From JAAFIP01 sp043778205 (GTDB lineage: Bacteria > Pseudomonadota > Gammaproteobacteria > Burkholderiales > Burkholderiaceae_C): DNA of 50,108 nt. A program made the position numbers and the translations under genes. The notes beneath the pieces are model-generated. The model worked only from the letters and a program-made list of their open reading frames with translations. It was not told where the DNA came from and did no database searches. Positions 23,535 through 32,059 of this stretch are shown in pieces. The stretch covers positions 1-50,108 of the forward strand of contig JAYWGO010000145.1 in assembly GCA_043778205.1 (NCBI GenBank). Reading direction: 5' to 3'. Each line of letters opens with the position of its first letter. The first letter of the stretch is position 1.

Positions 23535-26500
23535 GCGACAGACCTACGCTCAGGCCCGGAGGCAGCTGAGCCGCGACGTGCGGGTACGCTGCGGGGCGGG
23601 ATGGTTTTGAGCGGATTCTCCAGCTCCGCATAGTGCGTTTGGATATTGCGCAGGCCCGTGATGTATTGGGCTTTATCGGTCATGGCTCCGGTGACCGCTT
23701 GGCGTGCAAATACTTTGGCTACCACTTCAGCCAGCTCCTTCGACTGCACGGCCTGAGCTGTCAAAAACTGCAGCACACGGTCTTTGGCTATCCGGCCTCG
23801 ATTAGCCTGGGACAATACGCTTAAAAAATACGGTGTTAGCTTGGTCAGCATGTCGGGTTGATTTTTGGCTGCTGCGGCCAGCCAGTTGGTCACAAACAAC
23901 TGCATGCCTGCAGAGGGGTGCTGGCTCAGCTGCAGCATGTAGGTGGTGATGTCTGTGACATCGAATTTTTGTGTCAATAGCTCGCGGCCCAAGCGCTGCA
24001 CTGCAGGCGTTTTGTGGTCGCACAGGCGTACCAAAATTTCGGGAGTCCACGCCGCGTGCGATGCGTGCTCTGTGAACCAGCCCAGAGCCCACTGCTGTAC
24101 ATCGTCCCAACGGCTGTCGAATATGCGCAGCGCTTGGTCCAGGTGGGCAAAGGTGCGCTGGGCGTTACCGCCTAGTTGCCCCATAGACCACTGGCGCGCA
24201 GCAACACTGTCTACCCGGCTGAGATTGGCGATTTGCAAAACCGTCATCTCGGCAGACTTTAAGGCAGGCAACAGCCATACACCTAGGCGCTGCGCACCTT
24301 TGCTGCGTGCAGCCAGCAGGCGCTCGGTGGTATCGCTGTCGGTGCGGCGGGTATGCTCTGCCAGCGGCCCGCAGAGCAGATGCAGTAGATGGTCGGTCAC
24401 GCCTGGGCCTTCTTCGCTGCGAAACAGGGGTTCGCGCAGCAGGGGCACCAGTGTGTTGGCAAAGTCGAGGTTGTCTGGAATCAGCCGGGTCAGCGTGGGT
24501 TCTATTGCCAAGCGGATATTGGCCGATGGGCTGCTGCAAAACGCCGCAAATAAATCGGGCTTGGTGACCAGTACGGCATCAGGCAATGCAGCAAAAAGCT
24601 TAACGCCTGCGCTGCGCACGATGTCATTGTCCGACTCCAGCAATTGTGTGATCGTATGGGTAGGCAAAGCCTGGAGTGCCGCTGGATGCAGGCACGTCCA
24701 CTGGGCCGCAGTGTCGACCACATAAGGGCTGGCATGGTGCAAAAGTTCCAGCACGCCAATGGGCGACACTTGCATTACGCTAGCTGTCAAAGGCTCTTTG
24801 ATTGCCCACTGGATATGCCGGCAGATGTCGGCTAAGAACTCTTGCGCCACATCGGATTGCGCCAGCCAATGCAGCAACCCGTGGCATACGTCTAGCGCGC
24901 TAAACAAGCTGCCGTTTGACCCAAGCGCCATTTGCAGAAGCAAGCCACCCTGCTGGCGTACCTGCTTGTCTATGCTGGTGAGCATGATGAGTTGTATGGG
25001 CAACTGCTGGCACACCCGATGAGGGTCGCGCGCAATGCAGTCCAGTGCGTACTGGCGCGCCGGCGCGTGGGGCGATGCAAGCAGCGCAGGCAGCCAGGCC
25101 AAAGTGGCATCTGGCCCGCCAGCCTCGATACGCAGGCGGCTGAGCTGGAGCGAAAATCCTGTGGTGGCATCGTAGTGGCTTGCAAGTAAGCGCTGTAGTT
25201 GGGCATCAGACAACGAGGCGCAAAAAGTGGCGTTGTCCTGCAGCGCTAATGCGGCAAATTCATGCACTGGCTTGCACCGGCTCTCCAGCATGAGTTGCAA
25301 TAAGGCTTGTGGGTGCTTGTCCCATAAATTGGGCCAAGCTTCAGCGCGGTAAGTGCGCTTGTCCAGCGCTGGCTTGTCGCTGAACCAGACGGTATGTTTG
25401 GTATTGGTTTGCCATTCGTTGCTATGCATGTGCAAAAGATGCATCAGCACATTCCACTGGGTCCAGGCTTTGGGGTCGTTTGTGTCTTGGGCTGCGAGCA
25501 AGAAACCCATGGCCATAGCCAACCAGGTGTTTTCATCGTATTTAGCGGCGCGGCGCAGGTTGCGCCAGGCGCGGCTAATCAAATAATTGCGGGTTCTTTG
25601 GCTCAATGCCAGGCGACTGTCGGGCCGTTGCAGTTCTTTGGCGGGTTCGACATATTGCTGGTTTACTTGCACCCAGCGCGCACCGCTGCGGAAAACGGCC
25701 TTATTGGTTTCCAGGCGCTGGTGTAAAACGCCCAGCAGCGTGCAGTCGCCGCGAAACTCGGCGTTTTTGTAGAGCTGACGCCAAGTTTGGAATGCGCCAG
25801 CTTGCATGGGGAGCTGGGTGGCCTGGTCCAGCAACAGGCTGCGGGCTATCGTGGACGCTGTAGGGTTGGGCGCTGCAGGCTGAGGTGCAGATAACTGCGC
25901 CACCTCGTTGAGTTCAAGCAGCCATTGTTTATACGGCATGCTCTGCCAAGTGGCTGCGTGGTTGAGCTGTTCTTGCAGCAGTGCCAAGGCGTGGTGGCCC
26001 GCTTGCGGTTGCGCGCTGTCTTCTGTATGGGCAGATGCCCATAGGGCTCGCAGCGGCGCGGGCCAGTCGTCTACTTTGCGCTGCGCTAAGGCAGCTTGTG
26101 CTGTGAGCGGCATTAAGGCCACGCTGGCCCAGTGTGCCACGCGCTTGACCATAGGTGTGCTGCCACGTTGCTCCAGCGCCTGCATAGCGGGTAAAGCGCC
26201 TGTATCACCGCAACGGCCGATGGCCCAAGCCAAGCAATAGTCAAGCATGGTATCGCCTGTTTCTAGCAGGTCTATTAGGCGAGGCACGGCGGATGCGAGC
26301 CTCAGCTCTCCAATGCGCCAGACCACGCGGCTGCGCCGAGGTAAAGGCAGCAGCCGCCAGCCGTCAGGCTGTACTTGGGCGAGCAGTACGGCAGCACCAG
26401 GGTGGGTTGGAGAGGGTGCAATCGCCAATCCATCTGCAAAAGTGCTGGCTGCGCCAGACGCTGGCAATTGCTGGGCGTACCCCAAAGCGATTTGCGTAAC

Positions 26501-26722
26501 CAGCACAGCATCAAATACCTGCGTGGCTTGCGCCAGGGTAACAGGCTGGGGCGTTTGCAGCGTTTCTTTCCATGGGGTGTCTCCACGGCGATGGCTTAAC
26601 TGCACGATGTAGCGTGAGGCTTCAGGCTCGTCAATAGCCCCAGGTTGCTCTAGCAAGTCAATCGCGCAATGCAATAGCGGGGCGTAGCCCTTGCTTAATT
26701 TGATGGTGCGAATTTGCTTCAA
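23531..26722 (-). CDS. Large HEAT/ARM-like repeat protein of the retron operon
   Basis: A 1063-residue alpha-solenoid protein and the first gene of the retron operon. HEAT-like units are visible throughout, for example WRIGELRLASAVPRLIDLLE and then YCLAWAIGRCGDTGALPAMQ (about residues 130-180). Others are DNDIVRSAGVKLFAALPDAV and RWDDVQQWALGWFTEHAS in the C-terminal half. No catalytic motif, signal peptide or membrane span was seen. The start is TTG 26722: an in-frame TAG lies four codons upstream and no suitable ATG follows. It overlaps the SWIM gene by 4 bp. It may be a scaffold or sensor binding the SWIM protein, msDNA or a phage component; this is inference. Confidence 0.82.
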   Translation of the reverse strand: MKQIRTIKLSKGYAPLLHCAIDLLEQPGAIDEPEASRYIVQLSHRRGDTPWKETLQTPQPVTLAQATQVFDAVLVTQIALGYAQQLPASGAASTFADGLAIAPSPTHPGAAVLLAQVQPDGWRLLPLPRRSRVVWRIGELRLASAVPRLIDLLETGDTMLDYCLAWAIGRCGDTGALPAMQALEQRGSTPMVKRVAHWASVALMPLTAQAALAQRKVDDWPAPLRALWASAHTEDSAQPQAGHHALALLQEQLNHAATWQSMPYKQWLLELNEVAQLSAPQPAAPNPTASTIARSLLLDQATQLPMQAGAFQTWRQLYKNAEFRGDCTLLGVLHQRLETNKAVFRSGARWVQVNQQYVEPAKELQRPDSRLALSQRTRNYLISRAWRNLRRAAKYDENTWLAMAMGFLLAAQDTNDPKAWTQWNVLMHLLHMHSNEWQTNTKHTVWFSDKPALDKRTYRAEAWPNLWDKHPQALLQLMLESRCKPVHEFAALALQDNATFCASLSDAQLQRLLASHYDATTGFSLQLSRLRIEAGGPDATLAWLPALLASPHAPARQYALDCIARDPHRVCQQLPIQLIMLTSIDKQVRQQGGLLLQMALGSNGSLFSALDVCHGLLHWLAQSDVAQEFLADICRHIQWAIKEPLTASVMQVSPIGVLELLHHASPYVVDTAAQWTCLHPAALQALPTHTITQLLESDNDIVRSAGVKLFAALPDAVLVTKPDLFAAFCSSPSANIRLAIEPTLTRLIPDNLDFANTLVPLLREPLFRSEEGPGVTDHLLHLLCGPLAEHTRRTDSDTTERLLAARSKGAQRLGVWLLPALKSAEMTVLQIANLSRVDSVAARQWSMGQLGGNAQRTFAHLDQALRIFDSRWDDVQQWALGWFTEHASHAAWTPEILVRLCDHKTPAVQRLGRELLTQKFDVTDITTYMLQLSQHPSAGMQLFVTNWLAAAAKNQPDMLTKLTPYFLSVLSQANRGRIAKDRVLQFLTAQAVQSKELAEVVAKVFARQAVTGAMTDKAQYITGLRNIQTHYAELENPLKTIPPRSVPARRGSAASGPERRSVA

Positions 26723-26914
26723 ACCTGTCCCCTAGAATGCGTTCTGATGGCAGTGTGGCCTGCTGTGCTTGGTAACTATCTTGCCAGAAAATTCACTGGC
26801 TTTCTAAAAGGTAATGGAGATTGTGGCAAAAATCATTTCTTTGATTTTGTCCTGTAGCGGGCCCCGCAGCCTGGGTTTTTCATGGCCTTGGCCAAAATGC
26901 GACAATACGGGTAC

Positions 26915-28429
26915 ATGAGCGATCAATTTTCTTCCCTGGGTCTGGCCGAGCCGATCCTACGCGCCGTAGCTGAAAAAGGCTACACCACCATGAGCCCTAT
27001 CCAAGCCCAGGCTATTCCTGTGGTGTTGGCCGGGCGCGACGTGATGGGCGCGGCCCAAACCGGCACTGGTAAAACCGCTGCCTTTATCTTGCCACTGCTG
27101 CAGCGCATGCTAAAGCACGAGAGCGCGTCTACCTCGCCAGCCCGCCACCCCGTGCGTGCGCTGGTTATTTTGCCTACCCGTGAGCTGGCCGACCAGGTCG
27201 CCCAGCAGTCCAAAATCTACGGCAAATACACCCAGCTGCGCACCGCAGTGGTGTTTGGCGGCATGGACATGAAGCCGCAAACCCTAGAGCTGAAGAAGGG
27301 CGTAGAAGTGCTGGTGGCCACACCGGGTCGCCTGTTAGACCATATTGAAGCCAAAAACGTAGCCTTAAACCAAGTGGAATATGTGGTGCTGGACGAAGCC
27401 GACCGCATGCTGGACATTGGCTTTTTGCCCGATTTACAGCGCATTTTGAGCTTTTTGCCCAAAAGCCGCACCACCTTGCTGTTCAGCGCCACCTTTTCGC
27501 CCGAAATCAAGCGCTTAGCTGAGAGCTATTTGCAAAACCCTGTATTGATCGAAACCGCACGCCCCAACGAAACTGCGGCCACGGTAGAGCAGCATTTCTA
27601 CAGCGTAGGTGCTGACGACAAGCGCCGCGCGCTCAGGCAAATTATCAAGGCACGCGGTATCACGCAGGCGTTTGTGTTTGTCAACAGCAAGCTAGGCTGT
27701 GCCCGCCTGGCCCGCTCGCTAGAGCATGAAGGCCTGCGCACCACCGCGCTGCACGGCGACAAGAGCCAAGACGAGCGTTTAAAAGCGCTAGAAGCCTTTA
27801 AAAAAGGCGAGGTTGACCTGCTGGTAGCCACCGACGTGGCAGCCCGTGGCCTGGACATTAAAGACGTGCCAGCGGTGTTTAACTTTGACATTCCCTTTGG
27901 TGCTGAAGACTACGTGCACCGCATTGGCCGCACGGGCCGCGCAGGTGCGTCGGGCTTGGCGGTGAGCTTTGTGGCCCCGTCCGACCAGCGCTTGGTGGTG
28001 GACATTGAAAAGCTCTTGAAGAGAAAAATCGAAGTCGAGGGCTTTGAGTTTGACGATGAACGCCCGCGTGAACGCATCAACACCGGCCGCCGGGCTTGGG
28101 GCGACGAGGAAGGCACAGAGCGCATTGAGCCGCAAGAACTACGCGAGTCCTCAGGCGCTAGCCGTGCACCCAGGCCGCAGCGCGACGGCTACCGAGACAA
28201 CTTTCGCGAAGGCCAGGGCGCATCGCAAGGTGGCGGGAGTTACGGGCAACCGCGCTTTGGCCGGGCAGCGCCACGTGACCCGTTTTTTGACAAACCCTAC
28301 GAAGCGACTGTCCCAGCCGACGCGGCCAACACCCCAGCGTGGGAAGTGGGCAACAAAGCTAGTAGTTCGCGCGTGTCAAGCAACATCAAGTCTAAAAAGC
28401 GCGTGGCTGCGTTGTTCAAAACAGCCTAA
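26915..28429 (+). CDS. rhlE: DEAD-box RNA helicase, RhlE-like
   Basis: A 504-residue ATP-dependent RNA helicase acting in ribosome assembly or RNA turnover. It has the Q motif (FSSLGLAEPIL ... MSPIQAQAIP), motif I AQTGTGKT, Ia PTRELADQ, Ib TPGRLLDH, II DEAD in VLDEADRML, III SAT, and VI HRIGRTGRAG. The C-terminal about 120 residues are a basic, Arg/Gly-rich tail. I chose ATG 26915 (MSDQFSS) over upstream in-frame codons because the family begins there and the broken copy at 15786 shares this start. Divergent from the retron operon, with 192 bp between the two starts. Confidence 0.95.
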   Translation: MSDQFSSLGLAEPILRAVAEKGYTTMSPIQAQAIPVVLAGRDVMGAAQTGTGKTAAFILPLLQRMLKHESASTSPARHPVRALVILPTRELADQVAQQSKIYGKYTQLRTAVVFGGMDMKPQTLELKKGVEVLVATPGRLLDHIEAKNVALNQVEYVVLDEADRMLDIGFLPDLQRILSFLPKSRTTLLFSATFSPEIKRLAESYLQNPVLIETARPNETAATVEQHFYSVGADDKRRALRQIIKARGITQAFVFVNSKLGCARLARSLEHEGLRTTALHGDKSQDERLKALEAFKKGEVDLLVATDVAARGLDIKDVPAVFNFDIPFGAEDYVHRIGRTGRAGASGLAVSFVAPSDQRLVVDIEKLLKRKIEVEGFEFDDERPRERINTGRRAWGDEEGTERIEPQELRESSGASRAPRPQRDGYRDNFREGQGASQGGGSYGQPRFGRAAPRDPFFDKPYEATVPADAANTPAWEVGNKASSSRVSSNIKSKKRVAALFKTA

Positions 28430-28446
28430 GCCAGTTTAAGTCAAGC

Positions 28447-29241
28447 CTAAGCCAAGGTGACCACCACCGGTGTGTGGTCGCTAGGGCGTTCGTTTTTACG
28501 CGGTACTTTGTCAATCACGCAGGCGGTAACTTTGGGTTTTAAAGCCTCGCTCACCAGCGTGTAGTCAATGCGCATGCCTTTGTTGCGGCGAAAGCCCATT
28601 TCGCGGTAGTCCCACCAGCTGTAGCTTTTCTCAGGCTGCTCAAACAGCCGAAACGCATCATGCAAACCCAGCGCCAGCAGTTTTTGCAAATGGTTGCGCT
28701 CCTGTGTGGTGTGGTGAATGGTGTCCCGCAAGCCTTCAGGGTCGTGGGTGTCTTTGTCGTCGGTGGTGATGTTGAAGTCACCTACCAAGACCAGCTGTGG
28801 GTGGGCCAGCAGCTCGGTGTGCAGCCAGTCGTGCAGGGCGGTAAGCCATTGCATTTTGTAGGCAAACTTGTCGGTGCCCGGCTCTTGGCCGTTGACAAAA
28901 TAGCCGTTAACCAAGCGTACCTTGCCTACGGCGGTGTGCAGTGTGCTGGCAATCATGCGTGACTGTTCATCGGCAAAATCAGGGATGTTTTTTACTACGG
29001 CATCTGCACCGGTGACCGTGTCGGTGCGGCTGAGTATGGCCACGCCGTTGTAGGTTTTTTGGCCAAAAAATTGGCTGCGGTAGCCAATGGCCGCCAGCTC
29101 AGAAACCGGGAATTTATCGTCGCTGAGTTTAAGCTCTTGCAGGCACAGCGCATCTACCGGGTTGGCCGTCAGCCAGTCGATGACTTGCGGCAGGCGAATG
29201 GTCAGTGAATTGACGTTCCATGTGGCTATTTTAAGTGTCAT
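28447..29241 (-). CDS. xthA: Exodeoxyribonuclease III
   Basis: A 264-residue endonuclease/exonuclease/phosphatase-fold enzyme for base-excision repair, cleaving AP sites and 3' ends. Marks are KIATWNVNSLTIRLPQVIDW (substrate Asn), CLQELKL with metal-binding Glu, VGDFNI with catalytic Asp and Asn, and SDHTPVVV with catalytic Asp-His at the C-terminus. I start it at ATG 29241 (MTLKIATW). The longer reading (29271) would run into repeat copy 5 and add no family-like residues. It converges with rhlE, whose stop is 17 bp away. Confidence 0.95.
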   Translation of the reverse strand: MTLKIATWNVNSLTIRLPQVIDWLTANPVDALCLQELKLSDDKFPVSELAAIGYRSQFFGQKTYNGVAILSRTDTVTGADAVVKNIPDFADEQSRMIASTLHTAVGKVRLVNGYFVNGQEPGTDKFAYKMQWLTALHDWLHTELLAHPQLVLVGDFNITTDDKDTHDPEGLRDTIHHTTQERNHLQKLLALGLHDAFRLFEQPEKSYSWWDYREMGFRRNKGMRIDYTLVSEALKPKVTACVIDKVPRKNERPSDHTPVVVTLA

Positions 29242-29246
29242 ATTGG

Positions 29247-29294
29247 CTTGTGACCCAAGGAAATGCTGCACGAGCAGCTATAAAATAAGTAGTA
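29247..29294 (+). repeat. Dispersed repeat, copy 5
   Basis: It reads GACCCAAGGAAATGCTGCAC, then GAGCAGCTATAAAATAAGTA. It sits 5 bp upstream of the xthA start codon and fills much of the gap to the DUF4337 gene. It would be transcribed in the 5' leader of xthA. Confidence 0.85.
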
Positions 29295-29319
29295 AGCTAG
29301 GTGATCAACCAGGGGCCAA

Positions 29320-29931
29320 CTAAATATGCAAAAACGCCAGCACACCGACGATCACCCCAGCACCGCCCGCTGCGAACATACCCCATTCCAGCCATTTGCG
29401 CTTGGTCAGCAGAGCAATCGCGGCCAGTGCAATGGCAATCTGCAGCACCGTGGTGGCCTGCGCCCAGCGGTGGTGCAAATGCATTTCATCGTCTGATTTT
29501 TTGTCCCAGTCTTTGTACTCGGTTTCTAGCTTTTCAGCACCCAGTTTAACCTCGGCTTTTTCAGACTTGTAGCGCTTAATTTCGTCTACGTAAAACGGCT
29601 TGCGCTCAGCGGGTACCACTTCTATGGCCAGCTCGGCCAAGTTTTGCTTGCCACTTTTGGCTTGGTAAAAATTCCACTGGTTGGAGGCTTCGGTTTTCTT
29701 GATAGCGGCATTATTTTTGTACAGCCCCGCGTTGGCTTGGGTTGCGCCCCCCATGTAGCCAAATATTGCACCTACAGTGGCGATCATGGCGGTAAACAAG
29801 GCTATTTGGCTGGTGAAGTTACCGCCGCCCACGCCTTTGTGTGTGTCCGTATCGCCGTGGTGCTCGCCCTGCGCGGCATGCTCCAGTGCATGGTCGTGCG
29901 GGCCGTGTACGTGAAATCCTTGTCCTGACAT
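29320..29931 (-). CDS. DUF4337 family membrane protein
   Basis: A 203-residue protein with an N-terminal His-rich segment (HVHGPHDHALEH ... GEHHGDTDTHKG). One membrane span follows (IALFTAMIATVGAIFGYMGG), then a helical periplasmic or cytoplasmic region (about residues 75-150). Two C-terminal spans (VLQIAIALAAIALLTKRKWL, GVIVGVLAFLHI) end it. The pattern fits DUF4337, known by sequence only. The His-rich tail could bind metal. I start it at MSGQGFHVHG (29931) because a longer reading overlaps folA, which ends at 29954. Confidence 0.85.
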   Translation of the reverse strand: MSGQGFHVHGPHDHALEHAAQGEHHGDTDTHKGVGGGNFTSQIALFTAMIATVGAIFGYMGGATQANAGLYKNNAAIKKTEASNQWNFYQAKSGKQNLAELAIEVVPAERKPFYVDEIKRYKSEKAEVKLGAEKLETEYKDWDKKSDDEMHLHHRWAQATTVLQIAIALAAIALLTKRKWLEWGMFAAGGAGVIVGVLAFLHI

Positions 29932-29953
29932 ACTAGTTTTCTTTCTTGGAGTT

Positions 29954-30451
29954 TTAGGTTTTAAGGTAAGTGACAAAGCTGTAGCTCAGCCCGGTGGAGG
30001 ACGTGTGAGGCTCTCGTGTATTTTCCTGCCAGTCAGCACCCAGTACTGGCGCGAATGCATCGCCTGCAAAAGCGGCATCAATCTCGGTGACAACTATTTT
30101 TGATGCCAGCGGCAGTGCTTGCGCATAAATTTGCGCCCCGCCTATCACCCAAACCGCCTCGGGCTGGGGCGTCATTTGCTCACAAAATAAGAGCGCACTG
30201 TCCATGTTTTCCTTGGGACTCACCCCCTTTTCATGCCAATCGGTTTGCCGTGTAAGTACGATGTTGGCGCGGTCTGGCAGCGGCCTGAATTTGACGGGTA
30301 GAGAATCCCAGGTTTTACGCCCCATGATCACCGGGCAGCCCAGTGTGGTGCGTTTAAAGTGCGCCAAGTCTTCACGCAAATGCCAAGGCATGCTACCGTT
30401 TTTGCCGATCACGCGGTCGCGGGCTTGCGCCCAAATCAAGTTAACTTGCAT
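29954..30451 (-). CDS. folA: Dihydrofolate reductase
   Basis: A 165-residue NADPH-dependent enzyme regenerating tetrahydrofolate. Marks are NLIWAQARDRVIGKNGSMPW at the N-terminus, LREDLAHFKRTT with the substrate-site acid, PVIMGRKTWDSLP, and AVWVIGGAQIYAQAL with the cofactor Gly-Gly. It follows thyA by 6 bp on the same strand, the usual thyA-folA pair: thymidylate synthase makes dihydrofolate and this enzyme recycles it. Confidence 0.96.
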   Translation of the reverse strand: MQVNLIWAQARDRVIGKNGSMPWHLREDLAHFKRTTLGCPVIMGRKTWDSLPVKFRPLPDRANIVLTRQTDWHEKGVSPKENMDSALLFCEQMTPQPEAVWVIGGAQIYAQALPLASKIVVTEIDAAFAGDAFAPVLGADWQENTREPHTSSTGLSYSFVTYLKT

Positions 30452-30457
30452 AGCTGC

Positions 30458-31327
30458 CTACACCGCCACAGGCGCTTTGATAGCCGCATGGCACTGGTAA
30501 TCGAGCATCTCAAAATCTTCGTAGGCGTAGTCAAAAATCGAAGCCGGGCGGCGTTTGATGTGCAGCTTGGGGTAAGGGTAGGGCGCGCGGGCCAGTTGCA
30601 GTGCTACCTGCTCGTGGTGGTTGCTGTAAATATGGCAATCGCCACCGGTCCAGACAAAGTCGCCCACGTCTAAATCACACTGCTGGGCCACCATGTGGGT
30701 GAGCAGCGCGTAGCTGGCAATGTTGAACGGCACGCCCAAGAAGATGTCGGCGCTGCGTTGGTAGAGCTGGCAGCTTAAGCTGCCTTTGCCATCGGGTGTG
30801 GTGGCCGGAGCAACATAAAACTGAAAGAACGCATGGCAAGGCATAAGCGCCATTTTGCCCAGGTCGGCTACGTTCCAGGCGCTGACGATGATGCGGCGGC
30901 TGTCGGGGTTGGTTTTAAGGGTGTTGATAACTTCGCTGATCTGGTCAATATGCCCACCGTCAGGCGTGGGCCAGCTGCGCCATTGCACGCCGTAAACGGG
31001 GCCCATGTCACCATCGGGTTGGGCCCATTCGTTCCAGATCGTCACGCCGCGGTCAAGCAGCCAGTTGTTATTGGACGAGCCAGTCAAGAACCACAGCAGC
31101 TCTTGGATGATGGACCTCAGGTGCACTTTTTTGGTGGTCACCAGTGGAAAGCCCTGCGCCAAGTCAAAGCGCATTTGGTAGCCAAACACGCTTTTGGTAC
31201 CAGTGCCGGTGCGGTCAGATTTGGCAGCGCCGTGCTCAAACACATGGCGCATGAAGGTTTCGTACTGGTCGCTGCGCGCTGCGTTGGCGTTTGCGTGGGC
31301 GTGCATGCCAGAGGTGGGAGAAGTCAT
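30458..31327 (-). CDS. thyA: Thymidylate synthase
   Basis: A 289-residue enzyme that methylates dUMP to dTMP with methylene-tetrahydrofolate. Marks are DRTGTGTKSVFGYQMRFDL near residue 40, LLWFLTGSSNNNWLLDRGV, MPCHAFFQFYV with the catalytic Cys, QRSADIFLGVPFNIASYALL, and DCHIYSNHHEQV near the end. The N-terminus has a nonconserved extension (about 20 residues rich in Ala/Asn/His) before YETFMRHVFEHG. I use ATG 31327; a TTG at 31333 is possible. Probably co-transcribed with folA. Confidence 0.96.
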   Translation of the reverse strand: MTSPTSGMHAHANANAARSDQYETFMRHVFEHGAAKSDRTGTGTKSVFGYQMRFDLAQGFPLVTTKKVHLRSIIQELLWFLTGSSNNNWLLDRGVTIWNEWAQPDGDMGPVYGVQWRSWPTPDGGHIDQISEVINTLKTNPDSRRIIVSAWNVADLGKMALMPCHAFFQFYVAPATTPDGKGSLSCQLYQRSADIFLGVPFNIASYALLTHMVAQQCDLDVGDFVWTGGDCHIYSNHHEQVALQLARAPYPYPKLHIKRRPASIFDYAYEDFEMLDYQCHAAIKAPVAV

Positions 31328-31353
31328 AGTCAAACAGGTTTTAATAAAGTGGC

Positions 31354-31668
31354 TCAGTAGCCAGCAAAGAGTGTGTCAAGCGCGGAGGTAATAATGCCCG
31401 CTTGTGATACCAGCCGCGCCACAGGTTTTTTTAACAAATGGGCGGGAAATGCAGCTATAGCGGTGGTGTCCAGCAATACAGAGATGCCTTCAATTTCAAA
31501 AACGGGGTTGAGATCGCGCAGCAGCTTACCCACCGTGCGCCGGTCGCGCATGGGCACCACTACGCGCGTGGCAACAGCTTCAATATAGTTGTTTTGCACA
31601 TCCAGCAGGTAGGGTGTGGTTTTGCGCAACGCCGCGTCGGGGTGTGCGTAGACATCGTAGCGTGCCAT
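31354..31668 (-). CDS. ccdB: CcdB-family toxin
   Basis: A 104-residue CcdB-like protein that in the family poisons DNA gyrase. Marks are MARYDVYAHPDAALRKTTPY, LLDVQNNYIE, TRVVVPM and a central hydrophobic segment. The C-terminus ALDTLFAGY differs from the WGRI tail of F-plasmid CcdB needed for gyrase poisoning, so toxicity may differ. I start it at ATG 31668. A longer reading would overlap ccdA. It follows ccdA by 13 bp in the same operon. Confidence 0.88.
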   Translation of the reverse strand: MARYDVYAHPDAALRKTTPYLLDVQNNYIEAVATRVVVPMRDRRTVGKLLRDLNPVFEIEGISVLLDTTAIAAFPAHLLKKPVARLVSQAGIITSALDTLFAGY

Positions 31669-31681
31669 AGGGGCGAGCCTG

Positions 31682-31930
31682 TTAAAACGTGCGGAACTTG
31701 GCCAGTGGCAAGTCTTCTGTGGCGATGCGCTGGTTGTACTCGTCAATAGCTTCCCGGTTGTCTTCGCTCCAGCGCTGCCAATAGCGGCGCTTGACTTCTT
31801 CACCCAGCCAGGCATCTACTGTTTGCGATAAATTAATGCCGAGTTCTTTGGCCATGTCTACCGTTTTTGATGTGAGCGACAGGTTGATCGGACGTTTGGG
31901 TGAAGGGCTGGTGGAATGGATGCTGAGCAT
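31682..31930 (-). CDS. ccdA: CcdA-family antitoxin
   Basis: An 82-residue antitoxin. The N-terminal ribbon-helix-helix part (KRPINLSLTSKTVDMAKELG) binds the operator. The C-terminal acidic/aromatic part (RYWQRWSEDNREAIDEYNQR) wraps the toxin, matching the CcdA pattern. It precedes ccdB by 13 bp, the standard antitoxin-first order. A direct repeat with ATGCGCAT palindromes 46 bp upstream is a likely autoregulatory operator. Confidence 0.9.
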   Translation of the reverse strand: MLSIHSTSPSPKRPINLSLTSKTVDMAKELGINLSQTVDAWLGEEVKRRYWQRWSEDNREAIDEYNQRIATEDLPLAKFRTF

Positions 31931-31975
31931 GGCTTACCTCGCGGTGTGCAAATGGTTGCTGGAACACATTGTCTG

Positions 31976-32002
31976 TGCGCATATTTTATGCGCATATTTG
32001 CG
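31976..32002 (-). promoter_or_regulatory. Candidate ccdAB operator/promoter
   Basis: The element TGCGCATATTT is repeated almost exactly at 31976 and 31989. The second copy sits in the palindrome ATGCGCAT (31988-31995). It lies about 45 bp upstream of ccdA, is AT-rich compared with the surroundings, and is suited to a ribbon-helix-helix repressor. The -10/-35 hexamers are not certain. Confidence 0.4.
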
Positions 32003-32059
32003 TGCTTGGCAAGCTACAGTGGGGTGGCCCTAATCAAGTCAATTTGTTAACTCAACGCG

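Noticed and set aside
23788..23830. GATTAGCCTGGGACAATACG in the HEAT gene as a repeat copy
   Set aside because: Similarity to the repeat is short and lacks TTCCTTGG and the palindromic end; it reads as normal coding sequence.
30208..30225. TTTTCCTTGGGACTC inside folA as a twelfth repeat copy
   Set aside because: Only about ten bases match the repeat block and the AT-rich half is missing. The encoded region is an ordinary variable DHFR segment.
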